From Takakia lepidozioides (taxonomy: Eukaryota; Streptophyta; Takakiopsida; Takakiales; Takakiaceae), in the NCBI GenBank assembly GCA_030704615.1, contig CM060733.1:10292001-10356000 (forward strand): 64,000 nt of DNA, read 5' to 3'. The position numbers and the translations under genes were made by a program. Numbering within the stretch: position 1 is the first letter of the stretch; every line of letters begins with the position of its first letter. A model generated the notes under the pieces. The model was not told the origin of the DNA and made no database searches. It was given only the letters and a program-made list of their open reading frames with translations. Below are positions 34,901 through 46,352 of the stretch, piece after piece.

Positions 34901-37900
34901 TGAGGCCTAGTTTTTGGGCAAATCACACACAGCAGATTGATGCTTGTGTGAAGAGATTTCTAGAGGATATCTGGCCCAATAATTCTATATATGATGGTAA
35001 GTCACACTACCAACGTCAGCCCCTGACAGAGGTAGGTTCTGTCCCTTTTGTTCCCGCTCAAACTGGGCGCGGGGTCAATGGCCACAAGGCTACGGCAAAC
35101 AACGTCTTATGAGTACCATCTCTCGCAGCCTGGGCAACCCGAAGACAATATTAATTTTCTGATTCACTGTCCGGGGTACTCTCACCAGAGAGAAGCTCTC
35201 CTCCAATCTATCAAGAGAATTGTGCCTGTACCTCTGTTTACCAACTTTGAAAGTCTCGAGGCTGAGCCAAAAACCCAGGCCCTTCTGAGGCCTAGTTTTT
35301 GGGAAAATCACACACAGCAGATTGATGCTTGTGTGAAGGGATTTCTAGAGGATATCTGGAAAACCCGAATTAATTCTATTTATAAAGGTAAGTCTTACTA
35401 CCAATGTCAGCCCCTGACGGAGGTAGGTTCTGTCCCTTTGGTTTCCGCTCAAACTGGGCGCGGGGTCAATGGCCACAAGGCTACGGCAAACAATCTCTCG
35501 CAGCCTGAAGGCAATATCTATTTTCTGATACATTGTCCGGGATATTCCGACCAGAGAGTGACCCTCTTCAGGACCATCAAGAACATTGTCCCTGCACCTC
35601 TGTTCACCAACTTTCAAAATCTTGAGGCTGAGCCTAAAGCCCTGGCCCTGTTGGGGTCTAATTGCTGGGCAGCTCACCTCTAGAGGATAGCTGGAAAACC
35701 TGCACTAATTGTCTCTATCAACTAAAGTCACACTATTGGAGTGAGCCCCTCACAAAGGTAGTATACGTTCCCTTTGTTCCGCCCAAACTAGGCTCGGGGT
35801 CTATGGCCACAAGGCTACGGCACACAACGTCTTATGAGTAGATTCTCTCTCGCCTTCTACAGGCCAAGAAGGAGGCTCCTCAATTGACACTTGCCTAGTC
35901 AGGAGGTAAACAGAATACTCCTATGGTAGACTACTATATATATGCTAGAGTGAATAGAGCTCAACACAGCTCAATTTCTTGGAATATACACAATATGAAA
36001 CACACCAAAGCTCCATCAATTCACTCAGTAGCAAGGTGCTTAAGGTTTGCATGTACTTTTTTAGACCGGGCAATTGTTTTGTCCGTTTCATCCATCTGCT
36101 TTCTCCCAGCTTGTAGAAGCTGTTCATTTGACATAGCTGCCTTAGGCCAACAATACGGATTTGATTAAGGGCCATCTTCCAACTGATTACAAACTACTAA
36201 AAGCAGATAGAAGGTAAAATCCAACTTGCTGCAGCCATTACTTCCCAATCGGTCCAAAGAAGAAGAGGAAGAGATTCATAGCAGCATGACAACTATGAGC
36301 ACTGGGATGTGTAGCATGCATGTTTTCCGAGCAGACTAGAAACTTCAACAAAGTAATGCTAAAGAGAATGTGATGAGGGTTTTTCATCATTTTAAGTAAT
36401 AGACATTCCCATTACAGTCCATGCCCTTCCTCTCTTAACCCAGCAGACCCCACATGAAGCATTAAGACTGTAAAGATCACGCCACTTTCGTAGCCCTTGC
36501 AGGTTCCGATCAGCCCCGTCTTCTGCCACATATCAGGGGCAAAGGGACTCATGGTGGGTAGAGTACTTTGGCAGTAATATACGGCAGAATGGCCTCCGGG
36601 ACCAAGGGAAGGAAAGATCTCTGCACTGTTTTACAGCAAGAGACCAGACCACAAGCATATCATCTCAACTAAGACCTCAGTTGGTATGCATGCTACACTG
36701 TCCCTGAAGGGACTTGTTTCCTGCATCAGACCAGTCGAACAAGATAACACAGAAGATAAAACTCTAGATATAGTCCCTGTATAAAAAGGACTCTTTAAGC
36801 ATTGACTAGTTGTGGATGTGTTGCAGGTTGATGCTCACATTGGTGGATGTTTGAGCTAATTCTTGAATCAACATAGCGTTGACTCAACATGGGCAATGAC
36901 ACCATTTCACCACTTTATAAATAGCCCAATTTTAGCAAGACAGCACACGGCCCAGTAAAGAAATGATAGTTGTAGACAAGGCTCACTTGATGCCATGCGA
37001 ACACCATCATCATGCACGGCCCCTCCTTTTGAGCCACCCGCCAAGAGATCATACTTAGCTCCCAGTGAACTTGTATAGGTCTTTCTTAAAGCAACATATG
37101 AATTCAGCTCCTTGATCTGTGCATGCAAACAATGAACCCATGTCAAGAATGCATGTAGTTTATCCGAAAAAATGAGATTTAACCCCACTAATGCAGTTCA
37201 GGAATGAAAGACCTGCCCATCTTACAGCTAGGATGTCATAATCTGTACCAGACCTGAAAGATAACATGGTGTTTTCAATAACAACTAAAGACGAATTCAA
37301 GAGACAACAATATTCTCTTGATTCTTCCTGGGAAGGTCTAACAAATGTATTAGAATCATAATCAGATCAATCTTACCAAATGACTTGCAACACTAATTAT
37401 TAGAATATTTTGACTGTTTGATTGTTGAACCCTTGCTTGTGGTAACTACCCTATGAAACCTCTTAACTCCTGGCCCTGCAAAAGGAGCAGTGAGGCAATG
37501 CAAGAAGTTCATTACAAGTGATTGTTTCTTCTCTGTGAGGAGCTTATTCATCTCAGGAGCATTCTTTGACTCATCCTCCTTAATTTCCCTGTCAAAATCC
37601 TTGATGAGCCTGCACAACATTTTTTTTCCAACCCTGCCATTTAGCACCAAAACCAAGCACAAACAATCCTGAATTCAAGTGAGGGAAGATGAGTTGTGCT
37701 GCTGACAAAAGAACACTGGGTCACATAGAGTGCTTGCTTACCACCATGATGCTTAGGCATAGGCCCGGTAACATTAGATATGTCAATTATTTTCCAGCGA
37801 GTGCATAAACCAACTGTCTGAAAGAGTAAAACGGTTCGACGACATATCGATGGTGTTCGTCAATACAGTTTGTGATGATGACTCTGTTGTCTTCGAGGCA

Positions 37901-39832
37901 AAGGACTACTCCAATATCCTGGCTCGGAAGCTCATGTCCAGTGCTTTTGTGTTTTTCTCGACACAAGATTTCCCGACACAAGAATCATCGGGAAATCTTG
38001 TGTCATACATCCGGAACGAACAGAAGAGGCAATCAAACACCGAAGCAGCCTGCTGTCATCTACATACTTGTACACTGACACCAACTGTCATTGGACTCTT
38101 TCAATCTCACAGGATTCTGCAACCTGCTAGGATTCCTCACTGGCAGATCCCAATGAACATATGGGCCAGCATTGAATACTCAAAATGAAAACTGCAATTC
38201 TGACACGCACCAGCTTCCACTGGTAAAAGTTTTGTAACAGAGCCCTAAAGAGATGGAATTCTCTTTGTAAACTCCTATGCACAACTTCGAAACCTGACAT
38301 GAATATCCAAGGATCCACAAGCTGCACGGGATCTTCTGCATACGAAAACAACGCATGTACTTATTTGTGTCCCATGAAGGGTGGATGCATGGACAGAAGG
38401 TCTGCAAGGTGTCGGTACCTCCATTATTTGGTCCACAGACATGGCCATTTGATTGAGTATTGGATAATCCCAGGGATAGAAAATGTCCAACATTGCATTA
38501 ACTGTTATGAAGTGCAGTAAACACCTCTTTGCTTCACGCATCTTGGCAGTAAGCTCCTCCAGCTGCTTACTCTGTTTACTGGCATCCTTGATTTTGTCCA
38601 GCTTTATGAATCCAGTCCTGCACAGGTCAAATACTCCAATACAGAGCTTCAATTTGCAGCTATCCACAACATTCAACCAATCATGTCCAAAATTGCTCCA
38701 TGAGATTGTGAAAACCTTTGAAACACTATGTGATCTACTCCTTTGACTCCCTTGCACGTTTATACAAAGTGGGGTTTGTGCTCTGCTATCGGACATGATA
38801 CTTATTGGTTCATTTTGGAAAGCTATAGCATTCAAGAGGGCCTGCCATTCACCTCGCACATCCTCACTAACCCACATCATATGAGCTGGATATGGAGTTG
38901 TTTACAAATATGAGAAGGCTGCTTTATGAGAGGACTTCAGGAAAGAAAAACCATGACAGCGGGTTGCCTCTCTCCAGGGATCTAACCTGTACTTTGAGGT
39001 CTTCCCAATCTGTTAGGTAGTGAATAGTCACTATATATCACTATGAGGTTTATCTTATCATGAGCTCATTTCCAGAACCTAAGCTGTCCAAGCTCTGAGC
39101 TCTATGATCAAGTTTCATGCAAACCAGGGGAGTGGTAAGTTTGCAGTGAGTTGATAGAGGTGTTGTTTGAAAACAAAGCACAATACAATGTTGGTCGACA
39201 TTGCATCAATCTGCATTATACACAGATATCTTGAGCTCTCTGTCAGGGTGCAATATAGCAATTCATGACAAACCGAAGCATTCTGCCTACCTCTGTGGCA
39301 AGTCTAAGTTGAGAGGGAAACTTGTATTTGATCTTATACAGGTACACCACCCCCAACCCAGATCACATCTATGGATGTGGAGTCAATGCTGAATCTAGAT
39401 CAAGGGGAAATGTGATGGTGTCTTCCTTGATGGCTGTTGTTGTCTATAAGTTTTTGATTTATTCTGTTATAAACAGATCCTTTCTTGTCAAGACAAGACA
39501 AGCCCTATCTCTCTCTATGCGATTTTCTTCACCTATGCTTTGCAAACAGCCCGCAATGGTAAAATGAATCATAGAGGCACCAAACTGATCCACGTAGAAC
39601 GGGCAGTATTTGTTCACAGTAATGCCCCTATCTGCACAGGGTACACCACAGCAAAGTTGGTGCATACTAGATTTGAAGGAGTCGCCTTGGACAAAGGTCG
39701 TCTGCCTAGAAACCCTAACAAAGGAACAGAAGGAACAGAAAGGGAGAGTGAAGAGACGTACGAGAGAGCCTTGAAGATATCGTGGACATCTTTCTCGACG
39801 GTGACTAGCTGTGGCGGGACTTCTGCAGCCAT
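31945..39832 (-). CDS. NPSN: Novel plant SNARE (NPSN-type Qb-SNARE)
   Basis: Nine exons on the minus strand, all with GT..AG borders and consistent phases: 39832-39762, 38617-38525, 37609-37516, 37116-36987, 36136-36057, 34110-34054, 33454-33362, 32740-32666, 32034-31945; 783 coding bases, 260 residues. ATG at 39832. Order: N-terminal helix (VEKDVHDIFKALS, LDKIKDASKQSKQLEELTAK), LIKDFDREIKEDE, KELNSYVALRKTYTSSLG, the SNARE region (GRKQMDETDKTIARSKK, VVEDTVSIGTETALTLKSQ, GRIVNELDTIQFSIKKAAQL), then the membrane anchor CIMFFLFLIVGGIVAVIVVK and a short tail with NNRRLLL, as in Arabidopsis NPSN proteins (about 265 residues). Family knowledge: NPSNs are plant-specific Qb-SNAREs that work in plasma-membrane and cell-plate fusion with KNOLLE/SYP11-type syntaxins. 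Introns are long and carry repeat debris. Intact. Confidence 0.95.
34500..35870 (+). repeat. Tandem array of LINE reverse-transcriptase tail fragments in NPSN intron 5
   Basis: About three units of roughly 370-385 bases lie antisense to NPSN. Each repeats a (TC)nGCAGCCTG start, a CPGYSHQREALL segment, LEAEPK, HTQQIDACVKGFLEDIW and GRGVNGHKATANN. The EDNINFLIHCPGYSHQR stretch resembles the zinc-binding tail after the reverse transcriptase of non-LTR elements. Units differ by point changes and small gaps, and frames break. A related single piece lies at 46505-46705 in the transporter gene, and the TATGGCAAACAACGACTTATGAGTA-type junction also occurs near 56160 in TASH3. Confidence 0.65.
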
Positions 39833-41490
39833 CTCCCCTCAAGGAAATGACAATATTTCAAAGCCTGCAAAAGCAGCCCCGCTTCATTGTACACAAGCTT
39901 GGATCAGTTTTCAATTTTCTTCAACCTCCAAAATTTTGCCTCTGTAGTACAGATTCCAGGCAGTTTGGGGCACCAGAAATGTCACGACACATACATAGTG
40001 CATCTCTGCACCAGAGCCTCCAGATACAAACTCGTGCGGTTCCCGTAGACGAGGTGAATCCCTGCGCTTTCTCTTGGAGGTAGATAATGGTATTGTATGC
40101 AGAGAATTAGAGCCCCTTTACACTAGAGGGCAATTTGGCGTCACCCAAACCAGGGACTCGATTTGCTCCCCTGCATAAAGTGCCCAAGTGAAGCCACTTG
40201 ACAGGAGTGGGAGAGAGAGAGAGGAGGGACCTTCTCATAAAATAACCGCTCGTTACTGCCAAATTTTCCTCCAAACATTCTCAATGGCTGGAAGTGGATA
40301 GAAATAGTATCAAATGAATTGAGATGAGATGACACTTCTCAAGTAGTCCCCACAGTCACCAGGTGCAACACGCCTCTTTGAAGGAAACTCAATGTAAGTT
40401 TACTAGAGGAGCGAGAGAGAGAATCCTCCAATATTCAAGTGAAGCAGAATGTGGCCAAGAAATCGTGCTCAATTGATCTGACATTGTCCATAGCATCTCA
40501 TGGATGGACGACATAGATTGGAAAACTCTAACGGCTCGACTCATCCTGGTTGTAATTTGGGGACTCCATATGGTGGATGAGTGCATTGTGAGCCACCCAG
40601 GTGATTCTGGGCTCGGATCCTGCTACATTGTTGGGTGGTCTTATATTCTCTCCTTCCCTGGGATGTGCCCTTGAGCCTAGTGCTGCTATAACGTGTACGC
40701 TGCTGCGGCAGGTGGGAGGATGCAGCAAAGGTGAGAAAGATGATGCAAGGCAGGGGTGTCAATAAGGAGGTATGGCGCAGTTAGATTGAGGTGGATAACC
40801 AGGTGCATACATTTCGTTGTAGACCACAAAGTGCATCTTCAAAATGAGGAAATCTATGCTGAGCTTGAGCTTAAGAGATCGTCCAGGCTGATGAAGGAGG
40901 CTAGGTATGTGCTGACACGCCCTTTTTATCGCATGATATTTTCTCTTTGCCTCCACTGTGAGAAGCTGGCCATTGCTTTTGGGCTGAGCAGGACATGCCT
41001 TTGATATGCCACGAACCTGCCAGTGTCTGCCAACACAGCCATCAAGTTAAATTGTTGACAGGATGCCAACTGCTGTCACCACTTCCAAGATGGGGTTTGT
41101 TCTTGCGGGGATTACTGGTGAAATGAGCAGTGATATGCATGAAAGAAGTGAGTCGTTTCACACGTGATACCTGAAAGGTGATAATTTGTCCTTATTTTTG
41201 TTTTGTAAGCGAAGCGTGCTGATTGTCCTTTTGTTCAACTTACTGCTTGAAAGTATTGTCCAAACAGCAGCAGTGAAGTCACGGCAAAGTCTTATTGCAG
41301 AGGAAGATATCAACAAATGTTGCGGGGATAAGTAGGCATGAAGAGAATCCTGAAATTCCGGAGAAACTCTACCTGCAACAATATTGGCAAGGAGAGTTCG
41401 ACAGTTTGATTCTTGGTTAGTGCACTGCGAGAGATAACTACACATTTAGTTAATGTTTTATGTGATTCTAATTACATTTCATCTAGCTGA
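39833..41490. other. Upstream region of NPSN and unassigned sequence
   Basis: The first few hundred bases should be the NPSN promoter and 5' leader. Nothing else is recognised. A tRNA-like GGGCTCGGATCCTGC phrase near 40608-40622 could belong to a SINE, but no second box or tail is convincing. Confidence 0.35.
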
Positions 41491-41540
41491 TGTCACTCTA
41501 GCTTGTAGACCATTCGTGGAAGGTTGTGTCTGGCAAACAT

Positions 41541-41890
41541 AGGAACCGGACTTTGGTTGAGAGTGCAAGGTGCATGTTGGAGCACCAAGGTCTTAGAAAA
41601 GTGTTTTGGGCTGAGACTGTTTTCATTGTTGTGTATGTTAATAATCGAGCACCTACCATTGCAGTCAAGGATATGACACTTGAGGAGGCATGGAGTGGCA
41701 AGAAGCCAAGTGTTGCACACATGAGAGTTTTTGGAACATGAGCATATATCAGGTGTCATATCCTTGACTGCAATGGTAGGTGCTCGAATATTAACATACA
41801 CAGCAGTAGAAACAGCCTCAGCTCAAAACACTTTGCCAAGACCTTGGTGCTCCAACATGCACCTTGCACTCTCAACCAAAGTTCGGTTCT
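41541..41890. repeat. Inverted duplication (fold-back) of Copia integrase sequence
   Basis: 41541-41680 (plus) and 41753-41890 (minus) encode the same integrase segment (RTLVESARCMLEHQGL..RAPTIAVKDMT) in opposite orientation, with about 72 bases between. The plus arm extends on to KPSVAHMRVFGT. It is preceded (41513-41540) by a piece of gag (GGAAGGTTGTGTCTGGCAAA) that also lies at about 43570-43600 in the other orientation. The plus copy is therefore a deletion derivative joined head to head to the minus copy. Confidence 0.85.
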
Positions 41891-43833
41891 TTTGTTCTGC
41901 AACTCCATTCTGTTGTGGGGTGTAAGGTGTAGTCATTTGTCACTCAATCCCATTTTGTTCACAAACTGATGGAATGCCTTTGAGATGTACTCACCACCAT
42001 TGTCGCACCGCAACTTCTTGATCACCTTCCATGTCTGCTTCTCTGCAAGAGCTTTGAACACCTTGAACTTATCCAAAACCTCATATTTTTTCTTCATGAA
42101 ATAAACAAAGGTTTTCCGCGACAAATCATCAATAAAAGTGACAAAGTATCTAGCACCACCATGAGAAAGGTTCTCCATTGGCCCACACACATCACTATGT
42201 GCCAACTCAAGCAACTCCGATGCTTGTGTACCACCTGTAGCTGGAAATGGATTGCGGTGATGCTTTCCATATACAAAACCTTCACAGAACTCTAGGTTAG
42301 ATGTAACCTCCAAATCCATACTTTCGACCATGCCCATTGTCTTCAAGCTTGCAATGCCAAGATGATCGAGATGTTGATGCCATAAATCAGCCTTCTCCAT
42401 AGCACCATTAGTGTCGACGTATCGAACTGTTCTCTGCGGAGATCTTGACAACTTGTAGAGTCGTCCTATCCGAACGCCCATCACAACCACATTGCCCTCA
42501 TGAGTCTCCATCAAATAGCTCCTGGTTTTGAAAGTTACTTGATAACCTTGATCCTCCATCTTGCTGACTGATAGTAGATTCTTCTGGAGTCTCTCAACAT
42601 ATAAAACTCCATGATGTTCTTGCAGACTCCACTCGGTACCTATAGTACCCTTACCCTTGATCTGAAGAGCACTGTCATCACCAAGATACATCTTTCTGCC
42701 ACCTAGAAGGTCTTCGTAGGTAGAAAATCATTCCCTGTGCGATGTCATGTACTGAGAGCACCAGAGTCGATATACCAAGTGTCGTCGGGTGGGGGTGGGA
42801 TATAAGGTACATTTTCTTTGCTGACAAGTGTGAGGTGGAGGACATCACCGAACTACAGACAAGGCAGTCACAAACAACTCACTGTTGTTACCAACACCCT
42901 CCACGTGATTGGCTTCAGGTGCAGATCTCTTGAGTTTGTCAGCCTTCTTATCAGCTTCATTCTTTCGACATTCACTAGCATGGTGATTCAGTTTCTCAGA
43001 ATAGAAACACTTCCCCTTCTTCTTCTTCCCCTGGGTGGATGTACCAGAGGTAGAGACAAAGTGCTTGCACTTGTGTCCTGTGTTGAGCGCAACATCTGAC
43101 AGAGTAGCAACAACAAGACCCTTCTGACGTGATTCCTCTTGGAGGAGCACTCCAACAACTAACTTCATGGACAGATCAGTAATATGAAGAGTTTCAAGAG
43201 ATACCACAACAAACCTCAAATGCTGGAGTCAAATTCCTCATCAATGTCATGCATGTGTCTAACTCTGAAATCTCTCACCCTGTCGCTGCAATCTGATCCA
43301 GTAATGTTCGCATCTTGGCTATGTGAGAAGCAATGGAATCTCACTCACTCATCTTAAGAGTGAAAAATTGTTGTCGCAATTGCAACAACGCATTTTCATT
43401 CTTGGGCTCATACATCCTCATTAGGAATTCCCAAGCTTCAAAAGATGTCTCATGCTTACTCACTTGCCCAAATAAAAAATCACTCGCATACAAAGAAATA
43501 GTTGCAAGACCTCTCTAATCAAGATCCTCCACTCATCTAATACATCAACATCTAGTTCTGATAGTTTCTTATGTTTGCCAGACACAACCTTCCATGTGCC
43601 ATCTCTAACAAGAACCATTCACATCTTGTCCTTCCAGATATGAAACATGTCTCCATCGAACTTTGCAATAGCATGATAACTAAGATGTTGAGAAGACATT
43701 TCAAATCTACACAGACCAAGCTTTGCTCTAGCAAGTATTTTCTCTCTTGCTAATCAATCATACTTTTAGAAATGTGAATGAAACTAGATCTCTCAATCAT
43801 ATAAAGAATTCCACAAAAAAACCCCTTCTAATA

Positions 43834-44698
43834 CACTACAGCAAATTGGGGGGGGGGGGGGTTTGTGACGCCAGCCGCGCCCCCACGCCCCGCGAGGCGC
43901 TGAGCCCGCGACGTCGAGCCCGAGACGTTTTTTTTGCGATGCTCCGGCGTCGCACTCCCCCGCTGCGACACCATTGCGACGCCCAGCCGTCGCAAGGTGG
44001 CATGAAGAGATAAAGATGGCCCTCGCTGCGACGGATTTTTTTTCTTGCGACGCCCTGGCGTCACAAAAACGTCACTGAGGGCACCCCAGGGCGTCGCAAC
44101 AGTATCACCACAATGAGAGTTTTTTTTTTTTTTTTTTTTTTGGGTTTTGCGGCCCTCAACTTTACAAAAGCATCGTTAGGATGGCCAATGCTGCGACGCC
44201 AGGGGGTCGCAATGGTGTTGTAGTCAGCGTAGGTCATTACAAGGACGTCGCTTGGGGCGCCTGACGGTGGGGGGTGCAACAACGGTGACGACGCTGGGGC
44301 TGGGGCTGGGCACTAAGGCTGTGGAGGTTGCAACTCCCAGGCGTGACAAGAGGGGCCCCCTTAGAAGGAACTTGAAAGAAATCTTCATTATGTATATATA
44401 TATATATTTAGATTGTTTTTGTGATACATAGATGTAGCGTAGGTGTGTTGATTACTCTGTAATATCTTAAAAATGTTATAACGTGGGGGTCTTAGGTTTA
44501 AGTATACATTGCATGATATATATATAACAATGAACATATCGCCGTTAGACAGAACCGGAGTCAATGGTCAACAAGTTTTTGAAATTCAAATTTCAAATTC
44601 ATAGTTTCCCTGCCTAAATTCAAATGTACCCCCTTAAATTGCGACATCCGGGTGTCGCACTTTGGGACCCCCGGATGATGCTAATTCTGCATTGTAGA

Positions 44699-44735
<37 letters not shown>

Positions 44736-44918
44736 GACGCCCTGGCGTCGCAAATCGCGGTTTCGCCTTTTTGCGACCCCATTGGTCGCAAACTTGCGAT
44801 GTTTTTTTTAGCGACGGGCTTGCGACGCCCGGACGTCGCAAAATTGGTTCTTCCCCTTGCCCGAAAAGGGCTGTTTTACGACGCCGCGGCGTCGAAATCC
44901 CCCCCTTTTCCTGTAGTG
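43834..44918. mobile_element. Non-autonomous CACTA element, 1085 bp
   Basis: It begins CACTACAG and ends CTGTAGTG, followed inward on each side by a short A-rich bit and a G run (or C run). It is flanked by the 3-bp duplication ATA (43831-43833 and 44919-44921), exactly as expected for CACTA transposons. The interior carries many GCGACGCC..GGCGTCGCA palindromic motifs near both ends, and long T runs at 44120-44141 and 44702-44733; no transposase is encoded. The insertion point is 3 bases into the primer-binding region after the Copia LTR. Confidence 0.85.
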
Positions 44919-44924
44919 ATACCA

Positions 44925-45241
44925 TGTCAGAAAAACATACACATACTTATGATGCAGGGATGAAACAATATGGCTTTATTACAAAGGATCTCTCCTCCTC
45001 ACCATAGAGGTCTCAACAAAGATAGTTTGCCTCTCCCGCGAGCCCAATATATATATACCTACTGGATGTCTCCCACCGAGAGATGTCTATTCCTCTATTC
45101 CCTCAAGAATATCTAATAGCTATTCTAAGCCGCATCTATTCTAAGTATCTATCCAATAGCTATTCTAAGCCGTATCTATTCTAGGTATCAAGAATATCTA
45201 ATGGATGATGAGTTGAACCCAAAAGTTCATCCATCATAACA
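44925..45241 (-). repeat. Copia 5' LTR (317 bp)
   Basis: On the minus strand it starts TGTTATGATGG (45241) and ends CTGACA (44925) directly before TGGTAT, the usual start of a Met-tRNA primer-binding site, which continues as TAGAAG beyond the CACTA insertion. It contains duplicated GAATAGCTATT/AGATATTC words. No second LTR was found in the window. Confidence 0.65.
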
Positions 45242-46352
45242 AGCTTCACTAATTGCTAAGCACACACTTGTACATTGCAGCGATACTCTGGATTGGTAAA
45301 GGAAGATGAAGCTATCCAGCGACATGGCCTTGAAATCTGGACATCCAATAATACAGTGCAGAAGGCAATCTCGAGTAATTTTCCACTTGAATGGCAACAA
45401 CTCTGTCAAAATAGCCATCTGAGCTGCACTCATCTGCAGGTGCATGTCAGGGGTTTTCTGGTCTTCATCTTCAAGCTGGCGAGTGCAGATTGTACCCATA
45501 TTTCGCCTCTTGCTCTTCCAAATGAAATTGAAGAGGCCTCAACAGAAACCCAATTTTGCACAATCAAACACTCCTTCCCAGTGCACCATCTAGAAGAGAC
45601 AAACACCCACAAACATCCTGGACCCCCTTCACCAGGTAATACCTAGAGCTTTCCTACTCTTTGAACACATGTTTGTGTTTGGCAGGCACTCCTTCCATGT
45701 ATAAGGGACTGGGGCCAACAACTTCCACATTGCCAGGCTCCTCACAATCTCGAACAATCATCTCTGTCCAGGGCATGGAATCGGCAATAGCCCGCTTCTT
45801 GGCTGATCATATGTTTTGGACAGGTTCTACAAGGCAGTTCTCCCTGCCATTTTTTTAAGGTTTTACACATGTTGGCGTTGGCGTGCATATCTTTGAACTG
45901 TTGAGAAGAGCATGCTAGAACTTGATGGCCCACCACAGTCTTGATACCAATCAACGCTTGGCACAAGTAGTCTGGAAACCCAAAGTTTTAGCCAACGCTG
46001 GGTACCCACGTGCAGCTGACTGTTGTGCATACGCCCTTGTGTCACTCTCATCTCATGTGCTCGTCTGCAGACGTAGGCTGACGAAGGAACTCATTCTGCC
46101 TGCAAGGAAAACTACCAACTTGCAGTGAGCTAATTTATGGTGTCAACTTAGTGTGCAACAACTTGTAGAGTAGTGTTTTCTGTGGCAGGATTGCGGTAAA
46201 GCACATCCCCGCTCTATATAACCTGTCGCTGCATGCATAGTACCTCATATTACACCTCGTTCTGTCTCTGAATCCCTGAAGTCTCACTCCAAGAAAGCTT
46301 CCAAATTCTTTCCTTTTTCAGTCGTTCTGTTATTGCAAGCCGAACCGCAAGC
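45242..46352. promoter_or_regulatory. Upstream region of the transporter gene
   Basis: No coding exon could be supported; open frames on both strands at 45275-45860 lack domains. The last few hundred bases include CGCTCTATATAACC at about 46209, a TATA-like site placed about 130 bases before the ATG, and should hold the promoter. Confidence 0.45.

Larger units (their letters stand above)
41500..45241 (-). mobile_element. Truncated Copia-type LTR retrotransposon
   Basis: Reading on the minus strand from the right: an LTR (45241-44925, TG..CA), a TGGTAT primer-binding start, gag with MSSQHLSYHAIAKFDGDMF (from about 43700) and a damaged zinc knuckle (CFYSEKLNHHASECRK, second Cys replaced), a gag-pre-integrase part (ADLWHQHLDHLG), and integrase with HSDVCGPM, FIDD, RCDNGGEY and TPQQNGVAEQKNRTLVE. 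Reverse transcriptase, RNase H and the 3' LTR are missing; the element stops in a fold-back at 41541-41890. Multiple stops and shifts make it inactive. A CACTA element interrupts it at 43834-44918. Confidence 0.8.

Noticed and set aside
44620-45007. Open frames with poly-Phe or poly-Lys
   Set aside because: They translate the T run and CGACG repeats inside the CACTA element.
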